NCBI GenBank assembly: GCA_013152075.1
Contig: JAADHD010000152.1
Span: forward strand, 1 to 17,933
DNA length: 17,933 nt
Reading direction: 5' to 3'
From: Verrucomicrobiota bacterium
GTDB lineage: Bacteria > Verrucomicrobiota > Verrucomicrobiia > Verrucomicrobiales > DEV007
The notes beneath the pieces are model-generated. The model made no database searches, was not told the origin of the DNA, and was given only the letters and a program-made list of their open reading frames with translations. Positions 7,280-14,727 of this stretch are shown piece after piece (the stretch's first letter is position 1; each line of letters opens with the position of its first letter). Both the position numbers and the translations under genes were made by a program.

Positions 7280-8640
7280 ATGAAAACCCCACCCACTCCC
7301 CGTCGCGAATTTTTAAAAATTGCTGGAAAAGCCCTGGAAAAGCCGTTGCCGGAATCACGATTCTGCAGGCCGGATCTGCCAGGACTTATGCCGCCAATGA
7401 AAAATTGGACCTCGCATTCATTGGGGCGGGTGGGCGTGCGAATGCTGATCTTAACGCCCTGTCATCGCAGAATGTGGTGGCATTGTGTGATGTGGATTGG
7501 AGTCGAGCGGCGGGCTCATTCAGAAAGTATGCGGGTGCGAAACGCTTCAAGGATTATCGTAAGATGTTGGATGAAATAGGCAAGGAGGTTGATGGCGTTG
7601 TGGTGGCGACTCCAGATCATCATCATTTTCACGCGTCGATGACGGCTCTCAAACACGGCAAACATGTCTATTGTGAAAAACCACTGACCCATACGATTCA
7701 GCAAGCCCGCATTCTGACTGAGACGGCGAGTAAGGCCGGAGTGGCGACGCAGATGGGGAATCAGGCGCAGGCCAATGAGGCGACACGGATTGTTCAGGAG
7801 TTTGTCATGGACAATGCAATCGGGCCGATTCGGGAGGCGCACATTTGGACGGATCGGCCATCCAAGGGTTTGTTCGGGGAATACTGGCCGCAGGCGATCA
7901 AGCGTCCGAAAAGCACTCCGCCAGTGCCGGAGACCTTGGACTGGGATTTGTGGTTGGGACCGGCTCCGGAGCGGTCATATAATCCTGCTTATTTGCCTTT
8001 CAAGTGGCGCGGTTGGTGGGATTTTGGAACCGGGGCTCTGGGCGATATAGGCTGCCATTTTTGCGACCCAGTGTTTAGAGCGCTCAAGCTGGGATCGCCT
8101 TCTACGGTCGAGGCGGCGTCGACACGAGTGAATACGGAAACTTACCCAGTCGGCTCGATGATCACTTATGAGTTCCCCGCGCGTGGTGAAATGCCTGCGC
8201 TGAAGCTGGTTTGGTATGACGGCGGGCTGCGCCCTGCGCGTCCGGATGCAGTTGATCAAGGGGTGACTATGGGGGCCAACGGTTTGTTGCTGGTGGGCGA
8301 TGATGGTTACTTGAGTTCGGATTGGAATAGTTGGAAGATGTCGCCGGATAAGAAGGCCAAGGAATATGGCGCGCCGCCGAAAAAGCTGGAGCGCTCCAAG
8401 GGGCATCATCAGGAATGGATCGATGCTTGCAAAGGCGGACCGAAAGCGGGATCAAATTTTGACTGGGCGGGTCCACTGACCGAGGCGGTGCTGCTGGGAA
8501 CGGTGGCCTTGCGCTCGCAGTTACGTGAAAAAATGACCAAAACGAAATTACACTGGGATGCCAAGAGTATGAAATTCACCGGTTTCGAAGAAGCAGATCA
8601 GTTTGTAGGTTATGAGTATCGGAAGGGCTGGGAAGTGTAG
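7280..8640 (+). CDS. Gfo/Idh/MocA family oxidoreductase with frameshifted Tat signal
   Basis: The body is a complete NAD(P)-dependent Gfo/Idh/MocA oxidoreductase: a Rossmann fold opening with LAFIGAGGRANADL, the CEKPLTHT motif with the catalytic-type Lys, and the long C-terminal substrate domain. It probably oxidises or reduces a sugar or cyclitol. The natural start is the ATG at 7280, encoding MKTPPTPRREFLKIAGKA, a twin-arginine signal. After this Ala (codon 7331-7333) the frame is lost: a perfect 11-bp tandem duplication (7323-7333 and 7334-7344) throws the frame off. Removing one copy joins IAGKA to VAGITILQAGSARTYAA and then the body, giving about 449 residues. As it stands, the enzyme could only be made from a weak internal start such as TTG 7405, without export. 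It is divergent from the Tat-exported isomerase-like gene. Confidence 0.88.
7323..7344 (+). repeat. Perfect 11-bp tandem duplication in the Tat signal
   Basis: CTGGAAAAGCC occurs twice back to back (7323-7333, 7334-7344). Eleven bases is not a multiple of three, so the second copy shifts the reading frame inside the signal peptide of the oxidoreductase. Deleting one copy restores a continuous frame with a sensible hydrophobic stretch and cleavage region, which identifies this duplication as the lesion. Confidence 0.92.
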
Positions 8641-8658
8641 GGTTAGAAGAAAAAAGGA

Positions 8659-9294
8659 ATGATAGAGCTGCAGCGTTGTCGTGATTCGGATTCCGTTTCG
8701 GAAGTGGAGGGAGTCCTTTCTGCGGCGGGGGTGGCGTATAAACTTGTTTCTACTGCTCCAAATTTTGATTTATCAGCAACGGGTTCGGGATCTGATGCTC
8801 AGGTAATAGTCAGGGTGCCGAGGGCCCAGTATGATGAAGCAAGAGCCGCGATGGAAAAGCATTGCACGGGGATTGAATTGCCTGAAGATCACTATCTGCA
8901 AAATGCAAGTCGTACGGAGATTGTCGAAATACTTGGTCAAGCTCCGGAGTGGAGTCCGTTCGATGTAGCTCACGCCAGAATAATTGCAGCTCAAAAGGGC
9001 ATCGATTTGAAGGAGGTCGAGATGGAAAGGTTGGCGCAAATTGCCCAGTCTCATCTGGGCAAGCCGGCCTCCGGGCGATTGATTTTTTTTGGTTGGGTGT
9101 TCAGCTTATTCGGAGGATTGATAGGGCTGATGATCGCATGGTCTTTATGTGGCGCAAAAAACTCAACTGACGAAGGCGTATTTTTCGTTTACGACGACAA
9201 GTCGAGAGAGGCTGGAAAGAAAATGTTGGTTTTGGCTTTATTGGTGATAGCTGCCTCACTTTATTTACAATTATCTTGGAGGTTGACGGAATAA
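8659..9294 (+). CDS. DUF2007-like protein with two C-terminal membrane helices
   Basis: The 211-residue protein begins with a small alpha/beta domain of DUF2007 type (about residues 3-70: VSEVEGVLSAAGVAYKLVS, then IVRVPRAQYDEARAAMEK), a fold likened to signal-transducing PII-like domains. A helical middle part follows, and then two hydrophobic segments, roughly 142-165 (FFGWVFSLFGGLIGLMIAW) and 188-206 (MLVLALLVIAASLYLQLSW). It should sit in the inner membrane with its N-terminal domain in the cytoplasm; the function is unknown. A purine-rich stretch (AAAAAAGGA) runs right up to the ATG. It starts 18 bp after the oxidoreductase and ends 6 bp before the stop codon of the hisH remnant, so its original convergent partner was probably hisH. 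Confidence 0.8.
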   Translation: MIELQRCRDSDSVSEVEGVLSAAGVAYKLVSTAPNFDLSATGSGSDAQVIVRVPRAQYDEARAAMEKHCTGIELPEDHYLQNASRTEIVEILGQAPEWSPFDVAHARIIAAQKGIDLKEVEMERLAQIAQSHLGKPASGRLIFFGWVFSLFGGLIGLMIAWSLCGAKNSTDEGVFFVYDDKSREAGKKMLVLALLVIAASLYLQLSWRLTE

Positions 9295-9300
9295 TTCCAT

Positions 9301-9465
9301 TTAGATCAAACAAGTTGACGCGACGAAGTTTTTCAGGAATCGAAGTCCGAGATCCTGATTGCGTTCGGGGTGAAATTGGGCGGCGTAAATATCGCCTTGG
9401 CGGATTTCGGTTGTGAATGGAATCCCGTAGTTGGCGGTGGCGCAAAGGGGGGCAGAGAAGATGAT
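9301..9465 (-). pseudogene. hisH: Remnant of the hisH 3' end
   Basis: Read on the minus strand, the segment encodes, in one open frame, ATANYGIPFTTEIRQGD, then IYAAQFHPERNQDLG and LRFLKNFVAS, a stop following at 9301. This matches the C-terminus of the intact HisH encoded at 16214-16840 (ATADYGISFAAGIRKG..., QFHPERSQDLGLRFLKNFVA). By hand count 31 of 43 residues agree and about four fifths of the bases. It includes the His and Glu of the glutaminase triad but nothing N-terminal; an in-frame TAA lies at 9466-9468, and recognisable homology fades just right of 9442. It lies between the DUF2007-like gene and the pdhR control region, and marks the left boundary of the inserted pdh module. Confidence 0.9.
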
Positions 9466-9483
9466 TTAGCACAAGTCGGCTTG

Positions 9484-9498
9484 ATTGGTAATACCAAT
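9484..9498. promoter_or_regulatory. PdhR operator 1 (distal)
   Basis: ATTGGTAATACCAAT is a perfect 6-bp inverted repeat (ATTGGT/ACCAAT) around a 3-bp centre and matches the known enterobacterial PdhR box (AATTGGTnnnACCAATT) in both half-sites. It lies 16 bp to the right of the TAA that bounds the hisH remnant and 222 bp before the pdhR ATG. Its centre is 158 bp from that of the second operator, about fifteen helical turns, which would allow looping; that last point is inference. Confidence 0.82.
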
Positions 9499-9587
9499 TA
9501 GCGATTTAAGGTCATTGATTACAATGAACTCCTTATAAATAAGTGCTGAGTAGCTATTGAGCGGTAGAATAAAATTATCATTTTGTC

Positions 9588-9617
9588 TTGTGGTTTGATA
9601 TCTTGTGCAGCATTATA
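9588..9617 (+). promoter_or_regulatory. Possible pdhR promoter
   Basis: TTGTGG (9588-9593) and ATTATA (9612-9617), 18 bp apart, are the best sigma70-like pair in the AT-rich stretch between the two PdhR operators. Transcription from it would begin just before operator 2, a fitting arrangement for repression. The boxes are imperfect and other pairs are possible. The rest of 9500-9720 holds no gene that I can see. Confidence 0.3.
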
Positions 9618-9637
9618 CGCAGAATCCAGTGTGTAAA

Positions 9638-9660
9638 CTCAATTGGTATTACCAATTGAG
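9638..9660. promoter_or_regulatory. PdhR operator 2 (promoter-proximal), extended palindrome
   Basis: Ten-base arms, CTCAATTGGT (9638-9647) and ACCAATTGAG (9651-9660), are perfectly symmetrical around ATT. The core AATTGGTATTACCAATT is an essentially ideal PdhR box. It lies 60 bp upstream of the pdhR ATG. PdhR is expected to bind here without pyruvate and leave when pyruvate accumulates, as in E. coli. Confidence 0.88.
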
Positions 9661-9720
9661 CTCAGTGGCTTCACTATCGCTGAAACAGCCGGGTAGTTGT
9701 ACTATTACAGTAAAGATCCC

Positions 9721-10494
9721 ATGAACGGCAGCGAATTGAGCAAAAGCGAAGTTAAGTCGCCAAAATTATCAGAGGTCGTTCTGAGCAAACTGGAAGAGAT
9801 GATGTTGGAAGGCCGGTTGTTGCCTGGGGAAAAGTTGGCGCCTGAGCGTGAATTGGCGAAACAATTCGGAGTGTCTCGTCCTTCAGTGCGGGAAGCTTTG
9901 CAAAAAATGGAAGCGAAGCATTTGTTGGAGCGTCGCCAGGGGGACGGAAATTTTGTCACCGATCATGTTTTTGGCAAACTGGCGGATCCGTTGTTTGATT
10001 TGATCTCCAAGAATCCTGAATCGCAGCATGACCTGTTGGAGTACCGTTTTGGCTTGGAGGGCATGGCGGCCTATTACGCTGCCATGCGAGGGGAGGAAGC
10101 TGATTTTGAGTATATTAGCGAGAAATTTGCGGTGATCGATGATGTGCAGGTTGAAAATAATTTTAGGCTTGAATCGGAGGCGGTGTATGAATTTCATTTA
10201 TCGATTAGTATCGCGTCTCACAACACGGTGTTGCTGCATCTGGGAAGAAGCATGGCTCCTTTACTGATAAACAACATCGAGAAAAATTTGCAGCTGTTGG
10301 CGCAAAAGCCGGAAGCAGCTAACCGAGTGAATGCTTACAGGCAAAAGCTCTTTGATAGTGTTTTAAGTGGTATGCCAGACCAGGCTTGGGGAGCCAGTCA
10401 TAGGCATTTGGCATATATCGAGGAGGTCATATTGACGCTCAATGATGAGAACAGCCGCATCGAGCGTACATTACGCCGGATGCGACAGGGGTAG
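9721..10494 (+). CDS. pdhR: PdhR, GntR/FadR-family pyruvate-responsive repressor
   Basis: From the ATG at 9721 this is a 257-residue protein close to E. coli PdhR in length and sequence. A GntR winged helix occupies about residues 14-80 (GEKLAPERELAKQFGVSRPSVREALQ), then the FCD ligand domain opens with PESQHDLLEYRFGLEGMAAYYAA and holds the conserved NTVLLHLGRSMAP and ASHRHLAYIEE helices. It should repress the pyruvate dehydrogenase operon and release it on binding pyruvate. An in-frame TTG at 9697 would add eight residues, but the ATG fits the family better. Two PdhR boxes upstream imply autoregulation. It heads pdhR-aceE-aceF-lpd exactly as in gammaproteobacteria, 80 bp before aceE. The close resemblance to proteobacterial PdhR suggests horizontal origin. 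Confidence 0.93.
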   Translation: MNGSELSKSEVKSPKLSEVVLSKLEEMMLEGRLLPGEKLAPERELAKQFGVSRPSVREALQKMEAKHLLERRQGDGNFVTDHVFGKLADPLFDLISKNPESQHDLLEYRFGLEGMAAYYAAMRGEEADFEYISEKFAVIDDVQVENNFRLESEAVYEFHLSISIASHNTVLLHLGRSMAPLLINNIEKNLQLLAQKPEAANRVNAYRQKLFDSVLSGMPDQAWGASHRHLAYIEEVILTLNDENSRIERTLRRMRQG

Positions 10495-10515
10495 GTGATG
10501 CGCATGCGGTTTTTT
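10476..10515 (+). terminator. Possible attenuating terminator between pdhR and aceE
   Basis: CCGGATGCG (10476-10484) can pair with CGCATGCGG (10501-10509), with one mismatch and a 16-nt loop, and is followed directly by six T residues (10510-10515). The stem overlaps the pdhR stop codon. It could end or reduce transcription before aceE, letting the repressor and the enzyme genes be expressed at different levels. The mismatch and long loop make it weaker than the coaC terminator. Confidence 0.4.
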
Positions 10516-10574
10516 AAAAAAAGAATATATCGCTTTTCATAAAATTTAAAATCAAAGGAAAAATAATACTTGTA

Positions 10575-13262
10575 ATGAATACCGCAGAACTAACTGATAA
10601 AGATGTCGATCCGGAAGAAACTCGAGAATGGTTGGAATCAATAGAAGCTGTGCTGGAGCGGGAGGGGCCGCAACGAGCGCACGATATTCTTGAGTCACTT
10701 ATTGATCGCGCAAGAAGAGGAGGGACGCACATCCCCTTCGATGCCACTACGGCCTATGTGAATACGATTCCTCCAGGGCAGGAGCCTGAGATGCCAGGTG
10801 ATAAAACAATGGAGACCCGAATTCGCTCAGCGATTCGTTGGAATGCTTTGATGTTGGTATTGAGGGCATCAAAAAAAGATTTGGAGCTGGGTGGCCACAT
10901 TGGGAGCTTTGCTTCATCGGCTTTATTGTATGATGTGGGCTTTAATCATTTTTTCAAAGCGGGAGAGGCGCAAGGGGATGGGGATTTTATTTTTGCACAA
11001 GGGCATATATCGCCGGGTATCTACAGTCGAGCCTTCATGGAAGGTCGGCTGAGTGAAGAGCAGATGGATAATTTCCGTCAGGAGTGTGGAGGCAATGGTT
11101 TGTCTTCCTATCCGCATCCACATCTGATGCCGGATTTCTGGCAATTTCCAACGGTTTCCATGGGGCTGGGACCTTTGCAGGCGATTTATACTGCCCGCTT
11201 TCTTAAGTATTTGACGAATCGAGGAATCAAGGATTGTTCCTCGCAACGGGTCTATTGTTTTTTGGGCGACGGTGAAACAGACGAGCCTGAGGCGTTAGGA
11301 GCAATTGGTCTAGCCTCTCGAGAGGGTTTAGATAATCTTACCTTTATCATCAACTGCAACTTGCAGCGTCTAGACGGCCCTGTGCGAGGTAATGGAAAAA
11401 TCATCCAGGAGCTTGAAGGTAATTTTCGAGGCTCTGGTTGGAAAGTGATTAAAGTCATCTGGGGCAGCTATTGGGATGCGTTGTTGGCCAAGGATACCTC
11501 GGGCAAGTTATTGCAGTTGATGAATGAGACCGTTGATGGCGAATATCAAAACTGCAAAGCAAAAGGCGGCAAGTATACGCGTGAGAACTTCTTTAATAAG
11601 TACCCGGAAACGGCCGCCCTGGTGGCCAACATGTCGGATGAGGATATTTGGCGACTCAATCGAGGTGGCCATGACCCTGTGAAAGTTTATGCGGCTTACA
11701 AGCAAGCCACTGAAACGGTTGGACGCCCTACGGTCATCCTATGCAAGACCGTGAAGGGTTTTGGTTTGGGGGCTGCAGGGGAAGGTTTGAATATTGCTCA
11801 TAATGTCAAAAAAATGGCCGAAGAGTCGGTTCGTTATTACCGTGACCGCTTCAATATTCCTGTGTCGGATGACGAGATCCAAAGCTTGCCCTATTTTCGT
11901 TTTGAAGAGGATAGCCCTGAAATGAAATACATGCGTGAACGGCGAGCAGCCCTTGGTGGCTCAATGCCTAAGCGGTGGGAGAATGCCGAAGAAAAGCTGG
12001 ATATTCCCTCTTTAGATATATTTGATGCGACCCTGAAAGGGGCGGGTGATCGGGAAATATCGACCACCATGTGTTTTGTAAGGGTGCTTAATTCTTTGTT
12101 GAAGGATAAAAAAATAGGTTCACGGATTGTTCCAATTATTCCCGATGAAGCGCGCACATTCGGGATGGAAGGTTTATTCCGCCAGGTGGGAATTTACGCC
12201 AACGAAGGTCAGAAGTATGTGCCGCAGGATGCCGATCAGGTAGCCTATTACAGAGAGGATAAAAAGGGGCAAGTTTTGCAAGAGGGGATCAATGAATTGG
12301 GTGCCATGGCGTCATGGATCGCCTCTGGCACCTCTTATTCGACCTGCAATGTGACTACGATTCCATTTTACATCTACTACTCGATGTTTGGTTTCCAGCG
12401 AGTTGGCGATTTGGCATGGGCCGCTGGGGACAGTCAGGCGAGAGGGTTCCTGCTCGGTGCAACTGCAGGGCGAACCACTCTTAATGGCGAGGGCTTGCAG
12501 CATCAGGACGGGCACAGTCATGTGCAGGGTAATTTGATCCCGACCTGTGTGACCTACGATCCGACCTATGGTTATGAGATTGCCGTGATTGTGAGTGAGG
12601 GGCTGCGTCGTATGTATGTGGAGAATGAGAATATCTTTTTCTACCTGACCTTGATGAATGAGAATTACAAGCAGCCGGCGATACCGAAATCCAAGACGAT
12701 TGGAGATGAGATCATCAAAGGTATCTATTTGCTTGAACGAGTTGAGCCAGAGAAGAAAAAGGCGCAAGCCAATGTGCAGCTGATGGGTAGTGGGACTATC
12801 CTTGTTCAGGTTCGCGAAGCCGCGCAGCTATTGGTAAAACATTATGGGGTATCCAGTGATGTTTATTCGGTGACTTCATTCAATGAATTAGCGCGTGAGG
12901 GCATGGAGGTTTCACGGTGGAATATGTTGCATTCCAAGGCGAAAGAAAAAACTGCCTATATTTCAAACGTGATCACTCGTGAAGCGGGTCCCGCCATCGC
13001 GGCTACTGATTACGTTAAATCGTATTCCGAGCAGGTGCGCGGATTCATTGATACCGATTACCGCTGCCTGGGAACGGATGGTTTTGGTCGCAGTGATAGC
13101 CGGGAAAATTTACGCAATCATTTTGAAGTCAGCGCGAATTACATCGTCGTGGCGGCATTGTATGAATTAGCCAAGCGTGGAGAGATTGATAGAAAGTTAG
13201 TAGTAGATGCCATAAAGCGTTTCAGCATCGATACGGACAAGATAAACCCTCTGTATGCGTAA
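10575..13262 (+). CDS. aceE: Pyruvate dehydrogenase E1 component, homodimeric type
   Basis: AceE decarboxylates pyruvate with thiamine diphosphate and transfers the acetyl group to the lipoyl arm of AceF. At 895 residues it has the length of E. coli AceE (887) and aligns from end to end: DVDPEETREWLESIEAV at the start, HIPFDATTAYVNTIP, the thiamine diphosphate motif GDGETDEPEALGA near residue 232 with NCNLQRLDGPV further on, and EGLQHQDGHSH in the middle. This is the single-chain alpha2 enzyme, not the alpha/beta heterotetramer. AAAGGAA at 10554-10560 is the likely ribosome site, with a long 14-nt gap to the ATG. It is the second gene of the PdhR-controlled operon, 56 bp before aceF. No damage is visible. 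Confidence 0.97.
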   Translation: MNTAELTDKDVDPEETREWLESIEAVLEREGPQRAHDILESLIDRARRGGTHIPFDATTAYVNTIPPGQEPEMPGDKTMETRIRSAIRWNALMLVLRASKKDLELGGHIGSFASSALLYDVGFNHFFKAGEAQGDGDFIFAQGHISPGIYSRAFMEGRLSEEQMDNFRQECGGNGLSSYPHPHLMPDFWQFPTVSMGLGPLQAIYTARFLKYLTNRGIKDCSSQRVYCFLGDGETDEPEALGAIGLASREGLDNLTFIINCNLQRLDGPVRGNGKIIQELEGNFRGSGWKVIKVIWGSYWDALLAKDTSGKLLQLMNETVDGEYQNCKAKGGKYTRENFFNKYPETAALVANMSDEDIWRLNRGGHDPVKVYAAYKQATETVGRPTVILCKTVKGFGLGAAGEGLNIAHNVKKMAEESVRYYRDRFNIPVSDDEIQSLPYFRFEEDSPEMKYMRERRAALGGSMPKRWENAEEKLDIPSLDIFDATLKGAGDREISTTMCFVRVLNSLLKDKKIGSRIVPIIPDEARTFGMEGLFRQVGIYANEGQKYVPQDADQVAYYREDKKGQVLQEGINELGAMASWIASGTSYSTCNVTTIPFYIYYSMFGFQRVGDLAWAAGDSQARGFLLGATAGRTTLNGEGLQHQDGHSHVQGNLIPTCVTYDPTYGYEIAVIVSEGLRRMYVENENIFFYLTLMNENYKQPAIPKSKTIGDEIIKGIYLLERVEPEKKKAQANVQLMGSGTILVQVREAAQLLVKHYGVSSDVYSVTSFNELAREGMEVSRWNMLHSKAKEKTAYISNVITREAGPAIAATDYVKSYSEQVRGFIDTDYRCLGTDGFGRSDSRENLRNHFEVSANYIVVAALYELAKRGEIDRKLVVDAIKRFSIDTDKINPLYA

Positions 13263-13303
13263 CTTTATTAACGAGCTTATTTTTCGTTTAAGGAAATAGA
13301 ACT

Positions 13304-13309
13304 AAGGAA
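13304..13309 (+). promoter_or_regulatory. Ribosome binding site of aceF
   Basis: AAGGAA ends 9 nt before the aceF ATG and is one of the clearest Shine-Dalgarno sequences in the window, where many starts (coaC, gmk, yicC, priA) have none. It fixes the chosen start at 13319. Confidence 0.65.
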
Positions 13310-13318
13310 TTATATAAA

Positions 13319-14650
13319 ATGTCTGAATCGAAACAAATTCTGGTGCCGGATGTTGGCAATGACGAGGTCGAGATTATTGAAATCTTCGTTGCGGTGGGGG
13401 ATACCATCAATGCTGAGGAATCCATTCCGGCAGTTGAGACGGATAAAGCGACAATGGATATTCCGGCGCCTTTTACCGGAGAGATCACTGAGCTGAAAGT
13501 GGCGGTAGGTGACAAAATCAAACAGGGCGATTTGATCGGCGTATTGCAAGTGCTTGCGGTTGAAGGCGGGGAGGCAGATGCAAGTGATGAGGCTCCGGCG
13601 GAACAGGAAGTCGTTGAGGAAACAGCGAGCGTTGAGGAAGAGGTGGTGGCTGAACCGGTTCAAAAGGGGGGCGAGAAAGAAAGCAGTGTTGCGGAGACTA
13701 GACCTGCCGTGGCGAGTGGTGGTGCCGGCGAAACGAACGTTTACACGTCCCCGTCGATTCGTCGCACAGCACGACAATTTGGTGTCGATTTAACGAAAGT
13801 AACAGGCACCGGACGTAAGGGGCGTATTCTAAAAGAGGACATGCACTTGTATGTGAAGGGTCAGTTAGCAAATCACGGTGGAGGATCGGCCTCTACGGCA
13901 GGAGGGTTGAATGTTCTCGCCGCAGCCAAGGTCGATTTCTCCCTGTTTGGGGAAGTCGAGGAGCGTGCTCTGACTAGAATACAGAAGATCTCGGGACCAA
14001 ATTTGCATCGCAACTGGGTGACGATTCCGCACGTGACACAATTTGACGAAACAGACATCACTGATCTTGAATCATTTCGTAAGGAGCAAAACGCGACGGT
14101 TCAGAAACAAGAGCTGGGATTCAAAATCACGCCCTTGGTATTCATCATGAAGGCGGCGGCAAGCGCTTTGGCGGCTTATCCTATTTTCAACTCTTCCTTG
14201 AGCGCAGATGGAGAAAATTTGGTGATGAAAAAATACTGTCATCTGGGGGTAGCGGTCGAAACGGCGAATGGATTGGTCGTCCCTGTGGTGCGCGATGTTG
14301 ATAAAAAAGGTATTTATGAGCTGTCTAAAGAATTGCTGGAGATCAGTCAAAAAGCCAGAGCTGGTAAGTTGACGTCGGCTGACATGCAAGGCAGTTGTTT
14401 TACCTTATCCAGTTTGGGAGGAATAGGGGGCACGGCGTTCACACCGATCATTAATGCGCCGGATGTGGCCATCCTGGGTGTGTCGAGAAGTGAAATCAAA
14501 GCCAAATGGAACGGCAGTGAGTTTGAACCTCGATTGATGTTGCCCTTGGCCTTGTCTTATGATCACCGGGTCATCGACGGCGCTGTTGCCGCGAGATTCA
14601 TCGTTCACCTGAGTGGCGTTCTGTCGGATCTTCGCCGTTTGGCTTTGTAA
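13319..14650 (+). CDS. aceF: Dihydrolipoamide acetyltransferase, PDH E2 with one lipoyl domain
   Basis: AceF is the core of the pyruvate dehydrogenase complex: its lipoyl arm takes acetyl from AceE and gives it to CoA. The 443-residue protein has one lipoyl domain (about 5-80; the modified lysine is Lys43 in ETDKATMD), an acidic Ala/Pro/Glu linker (about 83-135), a peripheral subunit-binding domain (about 143-180; SPSIRRTARQFGVDLTKVTG, then GRKGRILKEDM) and the acyltransferase domain with SYDHRVIDGA, whose His416 and Asp420 are catalytic. E. coli AceF has three lipoyl domains and about 630 residues, so this is the short form. A good ribosome site, AAGGAA at 13304-13309, precedes the ATG. It lies between aceE and lpd, with a 77-bp gap after it. 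Confidence 0.96.
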   Translation: MSESKQILVPDVGNDEVEIIEIFVAVGDTINAEESIPAVETDKATMDIPAPFTGEITELKVAVGDKIKQGDLIGVLQVLAVEGGEADASDEAPAEQEVVEETASVEEEVVAEPVQKGGEKESSVAETRPAVASGGAGETNVYTSPSIRRTARQFGVDLTKVTGTGRKGRILKEDMHLYVKGQLANHGGGSASTAGGLNVLAAAKVDFSLFGEVEERALTRIQKISGPNLHRNWVTIPHVTQFDETDITDLESFRKEQNATVQKQELGFKITPLVFIMKAAASALAAYPIFNSSLSADGENLVMKKYCHLGVAVETANGLVVPVVRDVDKKGIYELSKELLEISQKARAGKLTSADMQGSCFTLSSLGGIGGTAFTPIINAPDVAILGVSRSEIKAKWNGSEFEPRLMLPLALSYDHRVIDGAVAARFIVHLSGVLSDLRRLAL

Positions 14651-14727
14651 AGGGGATGCCTTTGCGTGGTTATTGTGCGCCTGGGGTGAGATGAAGAGTT
14701 CAAATCAGTGATTATTTTGGAATAAAG

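Noticed and set aside
7169..7579. Separate 136-codon gene starting upstream of the oxidoreductase
   Set aside because: Its only meaningful part is the Tat signal from 7280; beyond 7344 it is the out-of-frame reading of the oxidoreductase caused by the 11-bp duplication.
9101..9472. A 123-codon minus-strand reading frame overlapping the DUF2007-like gene end and the hisH remnant
   Set aside because: It is in the wrong frame for the HisH homology and gives an Arg/Pro-rich sequence with no family features; the HisH-like frame is the meaningful one.
9295..9720. Transposon or integrase remains at the left junction of the pdh module
   Set aside because: No transposase-like frame, terminal inverted repeat or target duplication other than the hisH remnant is visible.
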